DNA of 64,000 nucleotides from Rotaria sordida (taxonomy: Eukaryota; Rotifera; Eurotatoria; Philodinida; Philodinidae). This document shows, one piece after another, positions 62,262 through 64,000 of this stretch (positions are counted from its first letter, which is position 1; every line of letters starts with the position of its first letter). A program made the position numbers and the translations under genes. The notes beneath the pieces were generated by a model. It had not been told where the DNA came from, searched no databases, and saw only the letters and a program-made list of their open reading frames with translations. The stretch lies in the NCBI GenBank assembly GCA_905250125.1, contig CAJNOL010001095.1:17271-81270 (forward strand). The letters run 5' to 3'.

Positions 62262-62564
62262 ATGAACTATCTATATACATATTGGTTAAGACTGAAAAAA
62301 CGCTTGAATACAGCTCATGAAGCAATTGAATTTCAACAGGCTTGTGATGAATATGTAATTGCAACATCTCTGAATCGTATTCATTATAAGTCTATAGATT
62401 TCAGAAAACATAGTATATTTCCCAATCGGTTGGCAGCAAGGACACATCATGTGAATTTAGATCTCTTCACATTTTCCAATATACATAAAAGACAATATCA
62501 AATTTTTAAAAGATCATCATCTGTTATTGAAAGATTTGTATTTAAGTATCTGTACCCTCCATAA
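62262..62564 (+). other. Unrecognised 100-codon open frame
   Basis: ATG to TAA reading MNYLYTYWLRLKKRLNTAHE ... IFPNRLAARTHHVNLDLFTF ... RFVFKYLYPP. The composition is more protein-like than most chance frames here, but no domain, intron or homologue was recognised. It sits between the GCGT-rich island and the second dispersed-repeat copy, so a transposon relic is as likely as a gene. Confidence 0.25.
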
Positions 62565-62896
62565 TTTAATATTTCAAATCTGAAAGTACAGAAAGTCAAA
62601 TTTGACTAAATTCTATCTGTTTAACTCGGTATGCATACTTGAAATTATATTTTTTTAATGACTTATTGGTTTTTCTTCTTTCTCTCTGTTCTTTTTCTAT
62701 CTCAGCTACACACACCTATCTCTGTTCTCTCTCCACTCTTATCTATCCAGTGCATCCTGAGAAAAAAATGACTGCTAAATAAAAGTGAACTAAAAATAGC
62801 TAACTAATTTATTTATCTCCTTTGTAATCACTTTTTATATAGTATCATAATCTGTTAATCCTACGGGGAACAATAAACGTAAATATTAAAAAAATA

Positions 62897-63310
62897 TAGG
62901 ATTATAGAAGAAGCCATAGAACTGTTCGCTTTATTAAAATTCAATATACTTTGTTCTCATTTCTCTTCTTTCTTTCTGTAATTAGACCCAAGAGACAAGT
63001 CATCGGCATTTCCATCATTACTTTTAAAACTAATAAAATTATACTATTTATACTTTTAAGCGAAGTTATTTATCACGTCATTGAAATGCATTGAAGGTTA
63101 AAGTAACTCCAGCGAATTATATGATAAAACATTTACTTCTGAATATATTTGTGTCTATTTCCATCCACTGTCGTTTTTAAAATAAATCAAAATAGAACTA
63201 TTACGCACATTGTATGATGTGCACAATAATCGGAAGAGAGCTTGAAACCATGATTGATAGTGAATGATTATTTTCTAGAAGATCTTTTGGTAATTACACT
63301 TGCAGTTAGC
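62897..63310 (+). repeat. Dispersed 415-bp repeat, copy 2
   Basis: Direct copy of 53597-54012, with substitutions and small indels spread evenly. Its right boundary (GTTAGC) is the same as in copy 1 while the flanking sequence differs, so the ends are probably true element ends. Confidence 0.85.
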
Positions 63311-64000
63311 ACAAGGGGGAAACGACTGACTCAAGTCCCTTTAAAGTCATTTTAAGTTAGTTAAGTCAAGAAAGTCACAAAAATCATCTGTAACGGAGCA
63401 TTAATAAAGAATAAAAAGCTGTGATTTTTTTTCAACCACGACGATACATTCTCTAAAACATTTTCTTCACATTTTTTTTTCAATGATATGCACATAAAAT
63501 AGGTAAAAGAAAAAGATATATATATGTTGTAGGTAAAATTGGCATATCATTTTGAGAACTTCAGACCTAACAAAGAAGACCAATAATACAAACACGAGTG
63601 AAGTTAAGGATGATGGTGAGAGTGAAGGATGATGGTGAGAGTGAAGGAGAAGATCTGAGAGAGCGGAAGTAATGACAGTGGGTATAAAGGATTCTCAGTG
63701 AAGGTTAGTTTTTCAGTAAGATTATGGTGTTATACAATTATTCAGTCTGATTTTATCCTCAACTTCATCACACTTATCGAGATCTCTTATGTTCGCTTAG
63801 ACCTCGGTCCTCGGCATTACCATCATTCATCATGACGAGAAATATGCGATATCAAAAACTAAAGTGTTGTCAAGACCAAAACATAAAAACTTGCCGAAAC
63901 CAGACTGAGACTAAGAACAGGAAACCAAAGTTTTTTATTGAATTTTCCTTGATTTGTAGCAAATTATGTGGTAAATCATATCATTTCTTAACAAAATTGG
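63311..64000. other. Window end: short tandem duplication, no gene
   Basis: A 19-bp unit GATGATGGTGAGAGTGAAG is duplicated at about 63610-63647. A TATAAA lies at 63682. The rest, to 64000, shows no frame with recognisable motifs. A retroelement terminal region is possible, but no repeat partner is present in the window. Confidence 0.4.

Noticed and set aside
63682-63950. LTR of a retrotransposon suggested by TATAAA and a GC-richer block
   Set aside because: No second LTR, primer-binding site or polymerase coding sequence in the window.
1-64000. CRISPR arrays, bacterial operons or other prokaryotic features
   Set aside because: No regularly spaced identical repeats; genes have spliceosomal introns and animal orthologues.

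Overview
This window is nuclear DNA of a small-genome animal. The best fit is a bdelloid rotifer, but that is inference. Reasons: very AT-rich DNA; short GT-AG introns, mostly 45-140 bp; animal-type genes (ACTL6A/BAF53, SWEET1, GABARAP, ZTRAF1/CYHR1, LSm7, RPL21, an SNX7/30-like sorting nexin); two divergent rhodopsin-like receptors of the kind expanded in rotifers; and TGTGGG-like interstitial repeats resembling the telomere repeat reported for Adineta. No prokaryotic signature was seen.

Layout. 1-17 kb carries + strand genes: a 5'-truncated ZTRAF1/CYHR1 RING/TRAF zinc-finger gene, a Rho GTPase with a hAT element in its only intron, ALG13 157 bp downstream, an accessory stretch (GC-richer motif island, transposase-like pseudogene, head-to-head telomere-like repeats), then a PX-BAR sorting nexin. 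17-23 kb holds gene relics, ACTL6A (+) and an unrecognised probably myristoylated protein (-). 27-32 kb is a compact - strand run transcribed GABARAP, SWEET1, RBM34. 34-40 kb has a 2OG-Fe(II) dioxygenase and a 504-aa GPCR, both -. A gene desert of about 9 kb follows. 48.6-50 kb has RPL21 then LSM7 (-), 199 bp apart. 50-64 kb is accessory: a 329-aa intronless GPCR (+), a FLYWCH zinc-finger pseudogene, three TTAA-flanked MITEs, a 415-bp dispersed repeat and an ACGC/GCGT motif island.

The conserved genes are independent housekeeping or signalling functions: RNA processing (LSm7, RBM34), translation (RPL21), autophagy and membrane traffic (GABARAP, sorting nexin), chromatin (ACTL6A), N-glycosylation (ALG13), sugar transport (SWEET1). 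They do not form one pathway. The unusual content is structural. Palindromic and MITE-like insertions are many, and every intron longer than 300 bp contains one or another repeat. There is a possible telomere-fusion scar inside a dead transposase gene, a Rho with a modified P-loop, and a GABARAP whose reading frame ends exactly at the conjugating glycine.

All exon boundaries were read by eye from GT/AG sites, reading phase and family conservation. No alignment or search was run.
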